Under the pieces are notes generated by a model, which saw nothing but the letters and a program-made list of their open reading frames with translations, did not search any database and was not told where the DNA came from. From NCBI GenBank assembly GCA_965200465.1, contig OZ241358.1, positions 1 through 64,000 on the forward strand: a stretch of DNA of 64,000 bases. Reading direction: 5' to 3'. Origin of the DNA: Azophilus sp965200465. Its GTDB lineage: Bacteria; Pseudomonadota; Gammaproteobacteria; Pseudomonadales; Azotimanducaceae. The translations under genes were made by a program, and so were the position numbers. Every line of letters begins with the position of its first letter. Within the stretch, counting starts at the first letter, position 1. Shown piece after piece: positions 1 to 8,976 of the stretch.

Positions 1-1
1 C

Positions 2-229
2 GCTGGGGTGCAGGAACAGTGCGCCATTCACGACACGCCCTTCCATTTCAAGCAGTGGGGGGATTGGGCGCCTCTTGATGCGGTTGCCGGCCCGCACTTG
101 CCAAGGGGCGTTCTGAGCGACAGCTACTCGGCCCCCATGGGGCGGTTCGGCAAGAAGATCAGCGGACGGGCGTTGCAGGGCCAAACTTGGGATGGGGTGC
201 CATTGAGCGTCAGCGAAAACGGACTTTGA
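2..229 (+). CDS. DUF5131 (phage Gp37/Gp68-like) protein, C-terminal part
   Basis: Only the last 75 or so residues are inside the window; the reading frame is open at the left edge. The segment HDTPFHFKQWGDW followed by GKKISGRALQGQTWDGVP resembles the C-terminus of DUF5131 proteins, a family of unknown biochemical role often encoded beside a TcmP protein (three-Cys-motif partner). A TcmP remnant lies immediately downstream in convergent orientation and the two stops overlap by about 20 bp, which supports the assignment. The missing N-terminal part, where the cysteine motif should be, cannot be checked here. Confidence 0.7.
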   Translation, partial: AGVQEQCAIHDTPFHFKQWGDWAPLDAVAGPHLPRGVLSDSYSAPMGRFGKKISGRALQGQTWDGVPLSVSENGL

Positions 230-533
230 TACCCTTGCCGTTGGTAAATCCCCGCCCGCCTTGAGGGCGGCTTACGGAGATTCGGCCTTCTTTTTCAAGG
301 CGCTGCAGAGTATCCCGCCGCAGTTGTCCCGTGTGGAATATGGTTTCATCGCCCATGACGAATGCTTCAATGACCTCGATTGGCGTTAGCCTATCGCCAA
401 AACGGTCCTGCAACTGTGCAGCCAGTGGTTCAGTGCTTGCATCGAATATCAGCCCTTGGTTTCCTGCATACCCTCTAAGCCTGTAGCCGCCGCTGGGGTC
501 GGCTTTCCAATTGTTGTGCATTCGATAGCGAAG
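210..533 (-). pseudogene. TcmP three-Cys-motif partner, C-terminal remnant
   Basis: About 107 residues look like the C-terminal end of TcmP: an EPLAAQL helix, a TPIEVIEAFV segment, a small winged-helix-like LRRDTLQRLEKEGRISV stretch and the typical basic end GKGIKVRFR. Full TcmP proteins have about 300-400 residues with a methyltransferase-like N-terminal part; that part is absent. Just upstream on the same strand is the stop of an unrelated 350-residue gene (541-1593), so the 5' half appears to have been replaced or deleted. An internal ATG at 521 could start a 103-residue product, but translation is not shown. It remains paired with the DUF5131 gene that it meets tail to tail. Confidence 0.6.
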
Positions 534-540
534 AAAAGAA

Positions 541-1593
541 CTATTCCTTTTTCGCCGTCTGCCCAATCCGGTAAACACGGGTATTGTGCTTCCGAATGAA
601 GTCCAGATCGCCCTTGGAGCGCAAGGGGGCTGAAAGGCACCTATCCTTCTCACCAGATAAGTCAATCGTCCCCACCAGCTTCGGCAGGACCTCCTTGGAG
701 ACGTCCTCGGGCCAAGACTGCTTGACCATCATCCGCACCTTGTCCTCTTTGAGTATCCTGCTCACGTTGAGCATCCTGTCTAGGAACCGCTCGTGCCAGA
801 AATGCCTATCGCTCAGCATGGGGGTCAAGGAGTGTATCAGGTCCCCAAAGAAATCGGCGTTTATAACCGTCGTCGCTCCCAAGTCCTCCCGCGGCAGGTA
901 ATCCGCATAGCGCCAGTTCTTCCCCTGAGCCTTCCAGTCCCCGCCATTTTTCTCAAAGGATTCCGCTACTCCGTCAAAGAGTTCCAGATACTCAATGAAT
1001 TTGGGGGGGCAGCCCTCGTACTCCTGCCTAGCGCCTTCCTTGAACATGTTCTCGACATACCCGCCTGAGCCGGCCTGCTCATACACCGGCTTTCCATGCT
1101 GCATGGACATTGTCTTGATCACATGGAATGGAATCTGGCGCAAACCGAACCGAACCTTGTCGCCCTCGTGTATCTCTGTTGTGCCCTTGCACACGACTTC
1201 GCAGTAGGCGCACTCAAAGGCGTGTTCGAGGTTTTTTCGTTTTTCGCTGTCATCCAACGCCTCAAGGCATTCCTGATAGGCATCCACTAGGCTGTGTCTG
1301 GCACCGCCGCTTCTCCTCGACAACCGCTCATCCTTGATCAAGCCCTTTAGGAGTTGAAACAGGGCCTCCAGCGATTTTCCGGCGTGCGCTATAGCTTTCG
1401 CATTGTGAATAATGTGCTTCCGCCCCCAATACGCCTTGTCGTCGGAAGCGCCCGCATTGCGCAACGCTCGCAGAGCATTCTTGTGCTCCGCATGGGCAAT
1501 GCTGGAAAGGCGGGCCTCCTCTAGTATCTGAAGGGACACCCTATCCATTATCTCCGGGAGAAGGTGGTTGTCGTCCACCAAAGGCACTTGCAT
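541..1593 (-). CDS. Hypothetical 350-residue protein
   Basis: I do not recognise this protein. It opens with MQVPLVDDNH, has a helical N-terminal third rich in Ala, Lys and Glu, and a Cys cluster CAYCEVVC near residue 150 that could bind a metal. A later stretch has WRYADYLPRED and a long basic C-terminus. The ATG at 1593 is preceded by GGAGAG at a good distance, so the start is plausible. Base composition is less GC-rich than the housekeeping genes. It sits between the type ISP restriction gene and the TcmP remnant on the same strand, so a defence-related cargo role is possible but is inference from position only. Confidence 0.6.
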   Translation of the reverse strand: MQVPLVDDNHLLPEIMDRVSLQILEEARLSSIAHAEHKNALRALRNAGASDDKAYWGRKHIIHNAKAIAHAGKSLEALFQLLKGLIKDERLSRRSGGARHSLVDAYQECLEALDDSEKRKNLEHAFECAYCEVVCKGTTEIHEGDKVRFGLRQIPFHVIKTMSMQHGKPVYEQAGSGGYVENMFKEGARQEYEGCPPKFIEYLELFDGVAESFEKNGGDWKAQGKNWRYADYLPREDLGATTVINADFFGDLIHSLTPMLSDRHFWHERFLDRMLNVSRILKEDKVRMMVKQSWPEDVSKEVLPKLVGTIDLSGEKDRCLSAPLRSKGDLDFIRKHNTRVYRIGQTAKKE

Positions 1594-1685
1594 GGAAACT
1601 CTCCTAAATCACCAAGTCACAAACGCATATCGTAACACCACCACTTTCCACCAACCCAACGCAATTTCCCAATGGCAGGGATTCT

Positions 1686-4600
1686 TCAGCCCCCAAATCC
1701 GATCGCCGGCAACTGCGCGACGATGCGGGTGGTCTCGACGCTTAGGTGGACGATGCGGCGGAAGGTGGGGATGAGGTCTTGGGGGTGGTCGAACCAAGCG
1801 TTGGGGTCGTTGGTGATGCCGCTTTGCTTGTCTTGCACGATTCGGTAGCGGTCGATGAGCCACTCCAAAGGGGTTCTGCCGTTTACTTCGTAGTGGTGGG
1901 CTTCCGGGGGGATGCCGGTTAAGCGGAGGTGATCGTTGAGGACGAGTTCGGACTTGGCGGCGTCGGCGAAGCGCATCTTTCGGGCGCCGATGAGGAAGTG
2001 TTGCGGTTTTGGGGTTCCCTCTCCCGTGAAGGTCAGCCCCAAGGAGTGTTCGGGGCAGGTTTCGTAGCCCAAGTGCAGGGCCGTGAGCGCACCGCCGGCT
2101 TCGGCGAAGGTGTGGAAGTCCGGGGCTAGGGGGATTCTTGGCAACTCCTTGCTCAGGTCGTTGGCGAAGCGCTGCCGGTAGGCGGGGGCATGGAGCAGGC
2201 CGTAGGCGTAGTCGAAGATGGCGTCCTTGGTGATGGAGGGGTCCTGGTAGTGGATGCGAAACTTGCGCAGGGCGGCGTCGCTGATGTTGTCGAAGCGCTG
2301 CACGTCGTCCGGCAGGCCCGGCAGTTGGTCTTGGACGCCACCGAGTGCCTGGCTGCGGTGTCCCGCGTCGTTTCCGGGGACTGACGCCGCGGCGCCTTGG
2401 TCGCGGGCGCTGCTGGGGGCTTGGTGGCGGTATCTTTCGTCGTTTCCGGGGGCTTGGCCGTGCCCGCTCTGGTTCTGGGTGCTGCTCGGCGCGTGGTAGC
2501 GGTATCTCGGGAAGCATTGGCCGAACGCAATGAAGTGCAGGTCTGGCATCGAGTCCACGGCCAGCACGGAGAAGGGCTTGGTGGAGCCTACGCCGGGTAC
2601 GCAAATGGCCCGATTCTTGGTGTCTGGCATGGGGAAGATGCTATCCATTTGGTATTTTCGCTGTGCAAAAACGTGCTCGATATAGCAGTGTTGCTTAACA
2701 AATGGTCGATATTGGGTCCTTCGCACATTGCTAGCGGAAAATACGATTCCCTTCCTTCTAACCAAGTTGTCCTTCAGTGCCTGATCCCATCGTATGTTCT
2801 TGGAATGAAGGCGTACGGTCTCGTCTAATCTGTATTTGGGGCGTTCTTCTGCGACCTGCATGGCTTGCATATAGTCTTCTCCCGCTCGACGGGCGTTTTC
2901 GGCGCAGGATTCGCGGGAGAAGTTGTACAAGTAGGCATCCCTTCCGGTCTTGTAGCCGCTGCTGAACAGCCGGAACAAAGCGTCTTCGCCCTTCCCCGCC
3001 TTCACCTCCTTCGACCCCAACGGATAGAGCCGCTGAAAGTCCTCGCTGCGTTGATCGATCCAGTCGTGGTGTTGGTTCGGCGTGATCTCGCGCCAGTCTT
3101 TGATGCCGGCGATGGAACCCGCCTCGCGCAGGAACTTCAGCTTCTCCTCGCGCTTCAAATAGTCGCCGATGTCGCGGTAGAGGATGCGGCAGCCATCGTT
3201 CGGGGCGTCCGGGTTGCGCACCAGCACCGTGATGGCCACGGGCGCCCGGGAACCTTGGCCGAACAGGTTGTCGCCCTCTCGGCGACGCAGTTCACCGGAA
3301 GTTCGCGCATTGCCCCGCAGATGCAGCACATGCACCGCGCTGAACTCCTCCGCCAAACAGGCCCGCACCCCGGAATCCACGTTGCCATCGATCCAAGAGC
3401 CGTTGCTGACGAAGGCCACCACACCCTGTTCGCCGATGCGGTCTGAGGCCCAGCGGATGGCCATCTTGTAGCTGTCGTAGAGACTGTTCTTATTGGTGGC
3501 TTTGGAGTGCGCCGCGTAGGTGTCGGCGATGCGCCGCTCCATCTGCGGGTAATCCACATTGGGGTTGTCGTCCGCCGAACTGCGCTGCGCCGCGGACCAC
3601 GGCGGGTTGCCGACGATCACTTGAATCGGCTGGCTTTGCTGGCGCTCCACCCGTTCGCTGTTGTCCGGCAGCCAGTCCCTCGGGAAGCCGGTGCGGTCCG
3701 TGTGTAGGTTGAAAGTGTCCGTGAGCACGATGCCGCTGAAGGGCTGGTAGGCGGCATCGGCGCCGCGCCGGCCGTGGAACGCCTCCTCGATGTGGATGGC
3801 GGCGATGTAGTAGGCCAGCAGCACCAGCTCGTTGGCGTGCAGTTCAGAGCCGTATTTCCTTTCCAAGTCCGCATCGCCGATCAAAACCGATTGCAGCAGG
3901 CGCACCAGAAAGATGCCGGTGCCGCTGAACGGGTCCAGTATGTGGACGCCCTTGTCGCTCAAGCCCCTGCCGAACGCTTGGCGCAGCGCATGGTCGGCGC
4001 TCGCTAGAATGAAATCCACCACCTCCACCGGCGTATAGACGATGCCCAAGCGGTCTGCGTCCTTCTTCAGCGCCGTGGCGAAGAACTTCTCATAGAGCTC
4101 CATCAGCACCCGCTGGCGGGCGGCGCTGTTGTCCAGCCCTTGGGCGCGGCGGCGGACGCTTTCGTAGAAGCGCTCCAAGTCCCGCACCTCGTTCTCCAAG
4201 CCGAATTCGCCGAAGTCCCGCCGCAGGGCGTCCAAGGCTTGCGCCACCGGGTTGGCGGCGGCGAAGTCGTAGTGTTCGAACAGCGCCTCGAACACCGGGC
4301 GGGTGAGGATGTGCTGGGCCATCATCTCCACGGCGTTGGCGCGGCTGACGGCCTCATTGATGGACGCTTGCAGTTCGGCATGGAAGGCGTCGAACCATTC
4401 GCGCAGGGCTTCGTTGCCGGCGGCGGCGAGCAGGCTTTCGATGCGTTGCACGAGGCGGGTGAAGATGTCCGCCACGTCCTTGGCCCAGGTCTCCCAATAC
4501 TTGCGGTCGCCGCACTTCTCCACGATCTTGGCGAAGATGGCGCCGGGCGGCAGGTCAATGGGGGCGAAGGGCAGATCGGCCATGGAGGGTTCAGCGCCCA

Positions 4601-6677
4601 AGCCCTCGTCGCCGCCTTCGCCGGTGCTGAAGATGATGCGGCTGGTGGGATGGTTGTTGAGGTCGATCTTGTTGATCTCGGCGTCGAAGCGGTCGTCATG
4701 GGAGCGCAGCGCCCGCAGCACGCTCCACACCGCGGCAAAGCGCTCGTTGTCGTCCAGCACCGCCGCCGCGCTGACGCCGGCCGGCACCGCGATGGGCAGG
4801 ACGATGTAGCCGTATTCCTTGCCCTCGGCGCGGCGCATGGCTCGGCCCACGGCCTGCACGATATCGACTTGGGAACTCTTGGGGCTCATGAACAACACGG
4901 CGTCCAGCGCCGGCACGTCAATGCCCTCGGACAGGCAGCGGGCGTTGCTGAGGATTCGGCAGGTGCCTTCTTCCGCGCCTTTCAGCCACTCGATGCGGGC
5001 CTTGCGCTCCAAGGCGTGGTGCTGGCCGTCCACATGCTCGGTGCTGCAGCGGAAGGCGGCGGTGCGCTCCGCCAGCGGCAGTTGGTCGATGGCGTGGCCG
5101 ACGATGGCGCCCCAATGGGCGTGCAGGCGCTTGGAGGCGGCGATGGTGTTGGTGAAGGCGATGGCGCGGGTGAGCGGACGCACCGGCTGGGCGTCATGCG
5201 CCGCGGCCCGGTTCTCCGGGTTTTGCAGCGCCCGCCAGCAGCCGACGATCTTGGCCGCGTCGGTGATGTTGATTTCGCCGCCGGCCGCGGCCAGGTGGGC
5301 TTGCAGGGCCGCATCCACATGCTGTTCGGACATGGCCAGCACCACCACTTTGTAGTCCGACAGCAGCCCTTGCTCCACGGCGCGGGAGAAGGGCAGGCGG
5401 TGGAACGCCGGGCCGTAGGCGGCCGGATCGTCCATGGAGAACACTTCAACGTCGTGGCTGGCCGCCTTGGACTTGGCGCCTTCCGTGTACAGGCGCGGCG
5501 TGGCCGTCATGTAGAGGCGCTTGGCGGCGCGGATGCGCTGGCCATCGTGAACCAAGCGAAAGGGAGAGGTGTCGTCGCCGGGGCGCTCAACGCCCGTGGT
5601 GCGGTGGGCTTCGTCGCAGAGGATCAAGTCGAAGGGCGGTGCGCCGCCAGCTTGCGCCCGCTCCACGATGGGGAGCGAGTGGTAGGTGCAGAACACTACC
5701 GTCATGGCGTCGGGTCGGGCTTTCTCTTGCGAGGGGGCAAGCCCCTCACTCTCCCCCGCTGAAGGCTCTTGCTTGCGAAGGGCAAGCCCCTCGCGCTCCC
5801 CCGCTGAAGGCTCTGCGAGAGCTCCGCGCAAGGCTTGGGAAATGGCTTGCGGGTCGGTGGTGACGGGGATTTCCAGTTCCTGCAGGGAGGCATCCTCGTC
5901 GTTGCGTCCGGCGCGGGTGTCGGAGCAGATGCCGAGGTAACGGTGCGGCAGTGCCCGTTGGGTGGCCCACTCGCGCATGGACTGGGCGAGCAGGGAGATG
6001 GACGGCACCAAGTACAACACCCGGCCGCCCACGCCGGCGGCAGCCTCTGCAATGCGCAACGCCGTGAAGGTCTTGCCGGAACCGCAGGCCATGATGAGCT
6101 TGCCGCGGTCCTGATCCTTGAAGCCGGCCATCACATCGTCGAACGCGGCTTGTTGGTGGGGGCGCAGCGAGAATGGCTCGCTGCGCAGCGTCAAGTCCTC
6201 TGGCTCGCCGCGCACAAGGTCGGGCCAGTCGAAGGGTCGGCTGGCGAGGTCGCCAAAACGGAGCACGGAGCAAGCAGGCTGCAATTTGGTGACGGTCTTG
6301 ACGGCGTTCGGCCCCCAGCCATCGCCGGTGTCAACGACGATTCGGGCAGTGAAGGGTTCCCGCGCGGAGGCGGCGATGAAGGAATCCAAGTCCGGCTTGC
6401 CGATGCGTGTGCCGGGCGCGTGGCACTTGCACTGAATGGCGCAGTGGCCGCCGTCGCGTTCTTCGGCCACAAGGTCGATGCCGGTGTCCGCTCCGTCGAA
6501 ATCCATCCGTTTCGCCGCCCACTCAGACCAGAGCCAAACTTGGGAGAAGCGCTCCCCGTAGATGGGATCCAAGGAGAAATACTTTCGCATCAGCCGCTCG
6601 AACAGACGCCCCTTGTGGGCCTGTGAATCAGCGACGGAGCGGATGTGATCCAATGCTTGCTGGAATCCGTTGTTCAA
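1686..6677 (-). CDS. Type ISP restriction-modification enzyme (nuclease-helicase-methyltransferase)
   Basis: This single polypeptide of about 1663 residues should carry out DNA translocation, cleavage and N6-adenine methylation. An N-terminal Mrr-like nuclease shows GID68 and Q82-C-K84. A superfamily 2 helicase follows, with ACGSGKT near 197-203, DEAH at 355-358 and an SAT-like TATPRLY. An adenine methyltransferase then has motif I DPFSGTG near 913 and motif IV NPPW near 1022. The C-terminal third should be the target-recognition domain. This order and length match the LlaBIII/LlaGI type ISP family. I chose TTG at 6677 because an AAGG sits about 8 nt upstream; TTG 6695 is also possible. Two in-frame tandem repeats interrupt the protein, at residues 290-320 and about 1385-1445. 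HigBA is divergently transcribed next door. Confidence 0.93.
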   Translation of the reverse strand: MNNGFQQALDHIRSVADSQAHKGRLFERLMRKYFSLDPIYGERFSQVWLWSEWAAKRMDFDGADTGIDLVAEERDGGHCAIQCKCHAPGTRIGKPDLDSFIAASAREPFTARIVVDTGDGWGPNAVKTVTKLQPACSVLRFGDLASRPFDWPDLVRGEPEDLTLRSEPFSLRPHQQAAFDDVMAGFKDQDRGKLIMACGSGKTFTALRIAEAAAGVGGRVLYLVPSISLLAQSMREWATQRALPHRYLGICSDTRAGRNDEDASLQELEIPVTTDPQAISQALRGALAEPSAGEREGLALRKQEPSAGESEGLAPSQEKARPDAMTVVFCTYHSLPIVERAQAGGAPPFDLILCDEAHRTTGVERPGDDTSPFRLVHDGQRIRAAKRLYMTATPRLYTEGAKSKAASHDVEVFSMDDPAAYGPAFHRLPFSRAVEQGLLSDYKVVVLAMSEQHVDAALQAHLAAAGGEINITDAAKIVGCWRALQNPENRAAAHDAQPVRPLTRAIAFTNTIAASKRLHAHWGAIVGHAIDQLPLAERTAAFRCSTEHVDGQHHALERKARIEWLKGAEEGTCRILSNARCLSEGIDVPALDAVLFMSPKSSQVDIVQAVGRAMRRAEGKEYGYIVLPIAVPAGVSAAAVLDDNERFAAVWSVLRALRSHDDRFDAEINKIDLNNHPTSRIIFSTGEGGDEGLGAEPSMADLPFAPIDLPPGAIFAKIVEKCGDRKYWETWAKDVADIFTRLVQRIESLLAAAGNEALREWFDAFHAELQASINEAVSRANAVEMMAQHILTRPVFEALFEHYDFAAANPVAQALDALRRDFGEFGLENEVRDLERFYESVRRRAQGLDNSAARQRVLMELYEKFFATALKKDADRLGIVYTPVEVVDFILASADHALRQAFGRGLSDKGVHILDPFSGTGIFLVRLLQSVLIGDADLERKYGSELHANELVLLAYYIAAIHIEEAFHGRRGADAAYQPFSGIVLTDTFNLHTDRTGFPRDWLPDNSERVERQQSQPIQVIVGNPPWSAAQRSSADDNPNVDYPQMERRIADTYAAHSKATNKNSLYDSYKMAIRWASDRIGEQGVVAFVSNGSWIDGNVDSGVRACLAEEFSAVHVLHLRGNARTSGELRRREGDNLFGQGSRAPVAITVLVRNPDAPNDGCRILYRDIGDYLKREEKLKFLREAGSIAGIKDWREITPNQHHDWIDQRSEDFQRLYPLGSKEVKAGKGEDALFRLFSSGYKTGRDAYLYNFSRESCAENARRAGEDYMQAMQVAEERPKYRLDETVRLHSKNIRWDQALKDNLVRRKGIVFSASNVRRTQYRPFVKQHCYIEHVFAQRKYQMDSIFPMPDTKNRAICVPGVGSTKPFSVLAVDSMPDLHFIAFGQCFPRYRYHAPSSTQNQSGHGQAPGNDERYRHQAPSSARDQGAAASVPGNDAGHRSQALGGVQDQLPGLPDDVQRFDNISDAALRKFRIHYQDPSITKDAIFDYAYGLLHAPAYRQRFANDLSKELPRIPLAPDFHTFAEAGGALTALHLGYETCPEHSLGLTFTGEGTPKPQHFLIGARKMRFADAAKSELVLNDHLRLTGIPPEAHHYEVNGRTPLEWLIDRYRIVQDKQSGITNDPNAWFDHPQDLIPTFRRIVHLSVETTRIVAQLPAIGFGG
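2355..2520 (-). repeat. 72-bp imperfect tandem repeat inside the type ISP gene
   Basis: About 2.3 units of 72 bp lie in the 3' part of the restriction gene. The string CGTCGTTTCCGGGG recurs at 2366 and 2438, and GGTATCT at 2429 and 2501, both exactly 72 bp apart. The units encode a hydrophilic 24-residue repeat around the motif APGND/VPGND in the expected target-recognition region. Because 72 is a multiple of 3, gain or loss of a unit keeps the frame. Confidence 0.8.
5735..5814 (-). repeat. 45-bp direct repeat with REP-like inverted repeat inside the type ISP gene
   Basis: Two 35-bp copies (5735-5769 and 5780-5814, differing at two positions) are spaced 45 bp apart. Each carries an inverted repeat GAGGGG-CTTG-CCCCTC-like, as in repetitive extragenic palindromes. 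In the protein they give two 15-residue units beginning EPSAGE, inserted between helicase motifs I and II. The insertion keeps the frame and looks like a disordered loop. Confidence 0.75.
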
Positions 6678-6772
6678 TCCCCGCCTTCCTTGCAAAAAGA
6701 ACCGTCAGTTTACTATCGGCCGCAACCTTTGGCGTTATTATCGTCCCCCGCCATCCGTCAGCATTCACCTCG

Positions 6773-7051
6773 GTGAGCCGATTCAAGGACAGAGCGACTG
6801 AACGAGTCTTTCACGGGTTGGTCGTCAGGCGCATGCCGCCCGACATTCAGCGCCGTGCTCGCATGCGCTTGCAGCGGGTGGTTGCGGCAACTGCGCTGTC
6901 TGATCTTCGTGTGCCTCCTTCCCATCGGCTGAAGGCGCTGCATGGTGACCGCACGGGCCAGCACAGCATCCGCATAAACGATCAATGGCGCATTTGCTTC
7001 GTTTGGACGGAGCAGGGCGCGATGGCAATTGAAGTCACTGACTACCACTAA
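6773..7051 (+). CDS. higB: HigB-family toxin (mRNA interferase)
   Basis: This 92-residue RelE/ParE-superfamily toxin would cleave mRNA on the ribosome. After the GTG start the sequence reads VSRFKDRATERVF, then RLKALHGDRTGQHSIRINDQWRICF and ends VTDYH, the characteristic pattern of HigB proteins. The open frame extends far upstream without family similarity, so the GTG at 6773 was chosen from the family's usual length. The antitoxin gene follows 14 bp later, in the toxin-first order normal for higBA. Transcription diverges from the type ISP gene. Confidence 0.9.
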   Translation: MSRFKDRATERVFHGLVVRRMPPDIQRRARMRLQRVVAATALSDLRVPPSHRLKALHGDRTGQHSIRINDQWRICFVWTEQGAMAIEVTDYH

Positions 7052-7065
7052 ACTGGGAGAGGAAC

Positions 7066-7353
7066 ATGCCGAACAACGACCCGATTCATCCCGGAGAACA
7101 CTTGGCGGAAATGCTGGATGAACTGGGAATCAGCCAGTACCGGCTGGCAAAGGCCATAGGTGCGCCGGCGCGGCGCATCAATGAAATCGTGCATGGCAGC
7201 CGCTCCATCACCGCCGACACCGCCCTGCGCATTGGGCAAGCCCTTGGCATGACCCCGGAGTTCTGGCTTAACCTCCAAGCACTGCACGATCTGGACGTGG
7301 CCCGTGCGTCCGTTGATGTGGAGGCCATTGAACCGCTGATTGCCGCGGGTTGA
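7066..7353 (+). CDS. higA: HigA-family antitoxin, XRE-type DNA-binding
   Basis: This 95-residue protein begins with IHPGEHLAEMLDELGISQYRLAKAI, the HigA signature, and contains one helix-turn-helix at about residues 20-60. The C-terminal half carries the family motif FWLNLQALHDL. It should neutralise HigB and repress the shared promoter. The ATG at 7066 follows GGGAGAGG, a good ribosome-binding site. Length is normal for the family. Confidence 0.93.
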   Translation: MPNNDPIHPGEHLAEMLDELGISQYRLAKAIGAPARRINEIVHGSRSITADTALRIGQALGMTPEFWLNLQALHDLDVARASVDVEAIEPLIAAG

Positions 7354-7483
7354 TTTTCCCCGCTGCGGCATCCCATACGCTGTGCAGGCGCCGACAACAT
7401 GCCTGCCGGCCCAAGGGCAAGGGCTTGCCCAACCGCGTTCACGCTGCGCCGGCCACGAGGTGGGCGCACTATAATGCGGCGTC

Positions 7484-8944
7484 GTGACCATCCTGCACAC
7501 CAGCGCCCAATGCCGCCAGCTTGACCGTCTTATGATCGAGCAGCAGGGCGTCTCCGGCTTCGACCTCATGCGGCGCGCCGGCCAAGCCGCCTTCGAGGTG
7601 CTGACGGACCGCTGGCCCAACGCCGCCGCCATAACCATATTCTGCGGCAAGGGCAACAACGCCGGGGACGGCTACGTCATCGCCGGCCTAGCCCGTCAAT
7701 TGGGCTGCAACGTGCAGGTGCTGCAGGTTGGCGGCGGCGCTCTCAAGGGAGATGCCGCGCTGGCGCGGTCCTGGGCTGGGGAGCAAGGCGTTGCCGCGTC
7801 CTCCAAGGATGAAGAGATCAGGGGCGCCGTGATAGTCGATGCGCTGTTGGGCACCGGCTTGCGCGGTCCGCTGCGTCCGCCGTTCGGAGAAGCGGTGGCG
7901 CGGATCAACGGGGCCGGCCGGCCGGTGCTGGCGGTGGATGTGCCCAGCGGCCTGGATGCGGACACCGGCGCCGCGGCCGACCAAGCGGTGGCGGCGGACG
8001 CAACAGTGTCCTTCATCGGCGCCAAGCTGGGCCTGCACACCGGCCAAGGGCTGGCCCTGCGCGGGGAGTTGGTGCAGGCCGGCCTTGGCGTTGCCGATGC
8101 AGTGCTGGCGCAGGTTCCGGGTTGCCCCTTGCTGGAGCACAGCGGCAACGGCTTGCCGGCCTTGGCGGTAAACCTGCACAAGCATCGGCTGGGGCATCTG
8201 CTGGTGGTTGGCGGCGACCTGGGCATGGGCGGAGCGCCGTTGATGGCCGCCGAAGCCGCGCTGCGCACCGGCGCCGGGCTGGTGACGGTGCTCACCCGCC
8301 GGCGGCATCATGCGGCCATGCTGGCGCGGCGCCCCGAACTGATGTTGGGGGACGGCGGCGAAGGCGAACATGCGGGCGAATTGCTCAACCGGGCCAGCGC
8401 CTTGGTGGTGGGGCCGGGGCTGGGCCGCGAACCCTGGGGAGAGAAGTTGTTTCGCCTCGCCTTGGCCGCCGGCAAACCCACGGTCATGGACGCCGACGGC
8501 CTACGCTGGTTGCAGCAAGCCCAGCCCGGCGCTCCAAGGGCATCCGCCCGCATCATCACCCCGCACCCCGGCGAGGCGGCGGAGCTGTTGCAGAGCAGCG
8601 CCAAGGAGGTCGAAGCGGACCGTCCAGGAGCGGCGCAGCGGCTGGCGGACAAATTCGCCGGCATCGCCGTGCTCAAGGGCGCCGGCACGGTTTGCGCCGC
8701 GCCCGGCGGCGAACTGCTCGGCGTCTGCGCCCACGGCAATCCGGGCATGGCCACGGCGGGCATGGGAGACGTGCTGGCGGGAGTGCTGGGCGGCCTGCTC
8801 GCCCAAGGCATGGAGGCGGCGGAGGCCGCGCGCAGCGGCGTATGCCTGCACAGCGCGGCGGCGGATCTAGTGGCCGAGCGCCAAGGAAGGCGCAGCCTGC
8901 TGGCCACGGACGTCATCAACGCCATCGGCGAACTGACGTCTTGA
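7484..8944 (+). CDS. nnrD: Bifunctional NAD(P)H-hydrate epimerase/dehydratase
   Basis: This 486-residue enzyme repairs hydrated NAD(P)H. The N-terminal YjeF domain (about 1-210) epimerises R- and S-NAD(P)HX and shows GKGNNAGDGY at 55-64 and DALLGTGLRGP. The C-terminal ribokinase-like domain (about 225-486) is the ADP/ATP-dependent dehydratase, with GAGLVTVLT, ITPHPGEAAEL and the late AGMGDVLAGVLGG. The start is GTG. It is the first gene of a five-gene plus-strand housekeeping run leading into tsaE. No anomaly seen. Confidence 0.95.
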   Translation: MTILHTSAQCRQLDRLMIEQQGVSGFDLMRRAGQAAFEVLTDRWPNAAAITIFCGKGNNAGDGYVIAGLARQLGCNVQVLQVGGGALKGDAALARSWAGEQGVAASSKDEEIRGAVIVDALLGTGLRGPLRPPFGEAVARINGAGRPVLAVDVPSGLDADTGAAADQAVAADATVSFIGAKLGLHTGQGLALRGELVQAGLGVADAVLAQVPGCPLLEHSGNGLPALAVNLHKHRLGHLLVVGGDLGMGGAPLMAAEAALRTGAGLVTVLTRRRHHAAMLARRPELMLGDGGEGEHAGELLNRASALVVGPGLGREPWGEKLFRLALAAGKPTVMDADGLRWLQQAQPGAPRASARIITPHPGEAAELLQSSAKEVEADRPGAAQRLADKFAGIAVLKGAGTVCAAPGGELLGVCAHGNPGMATAGMGDVLAGVLGGLLAQGMEAAEAARSGVCLHSAAADLVAERQGRRSLLATDVINAIGELTS

Positions 8945-8976
8945 CGGGCGCAGCAGAAGGATTAAGGATTGCAAGC

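Noticed and set aside
1609..2604. Minus-strand frame of 331 codons rich in Arg and Pro
   Set aside because: Alternate frame of the type ISP gene; composition is that of a frame-shifted GC-rich sequence.
4140..5762. Plus-strand open frame of 540 codons opposite the type ISP gene
   Set aside because: It is antisense to well-supported helicase and methyltransferase motifs, is rich in Gly, Ala and His as expected for a GC-rich shadow frame, and has no recognisable domain.
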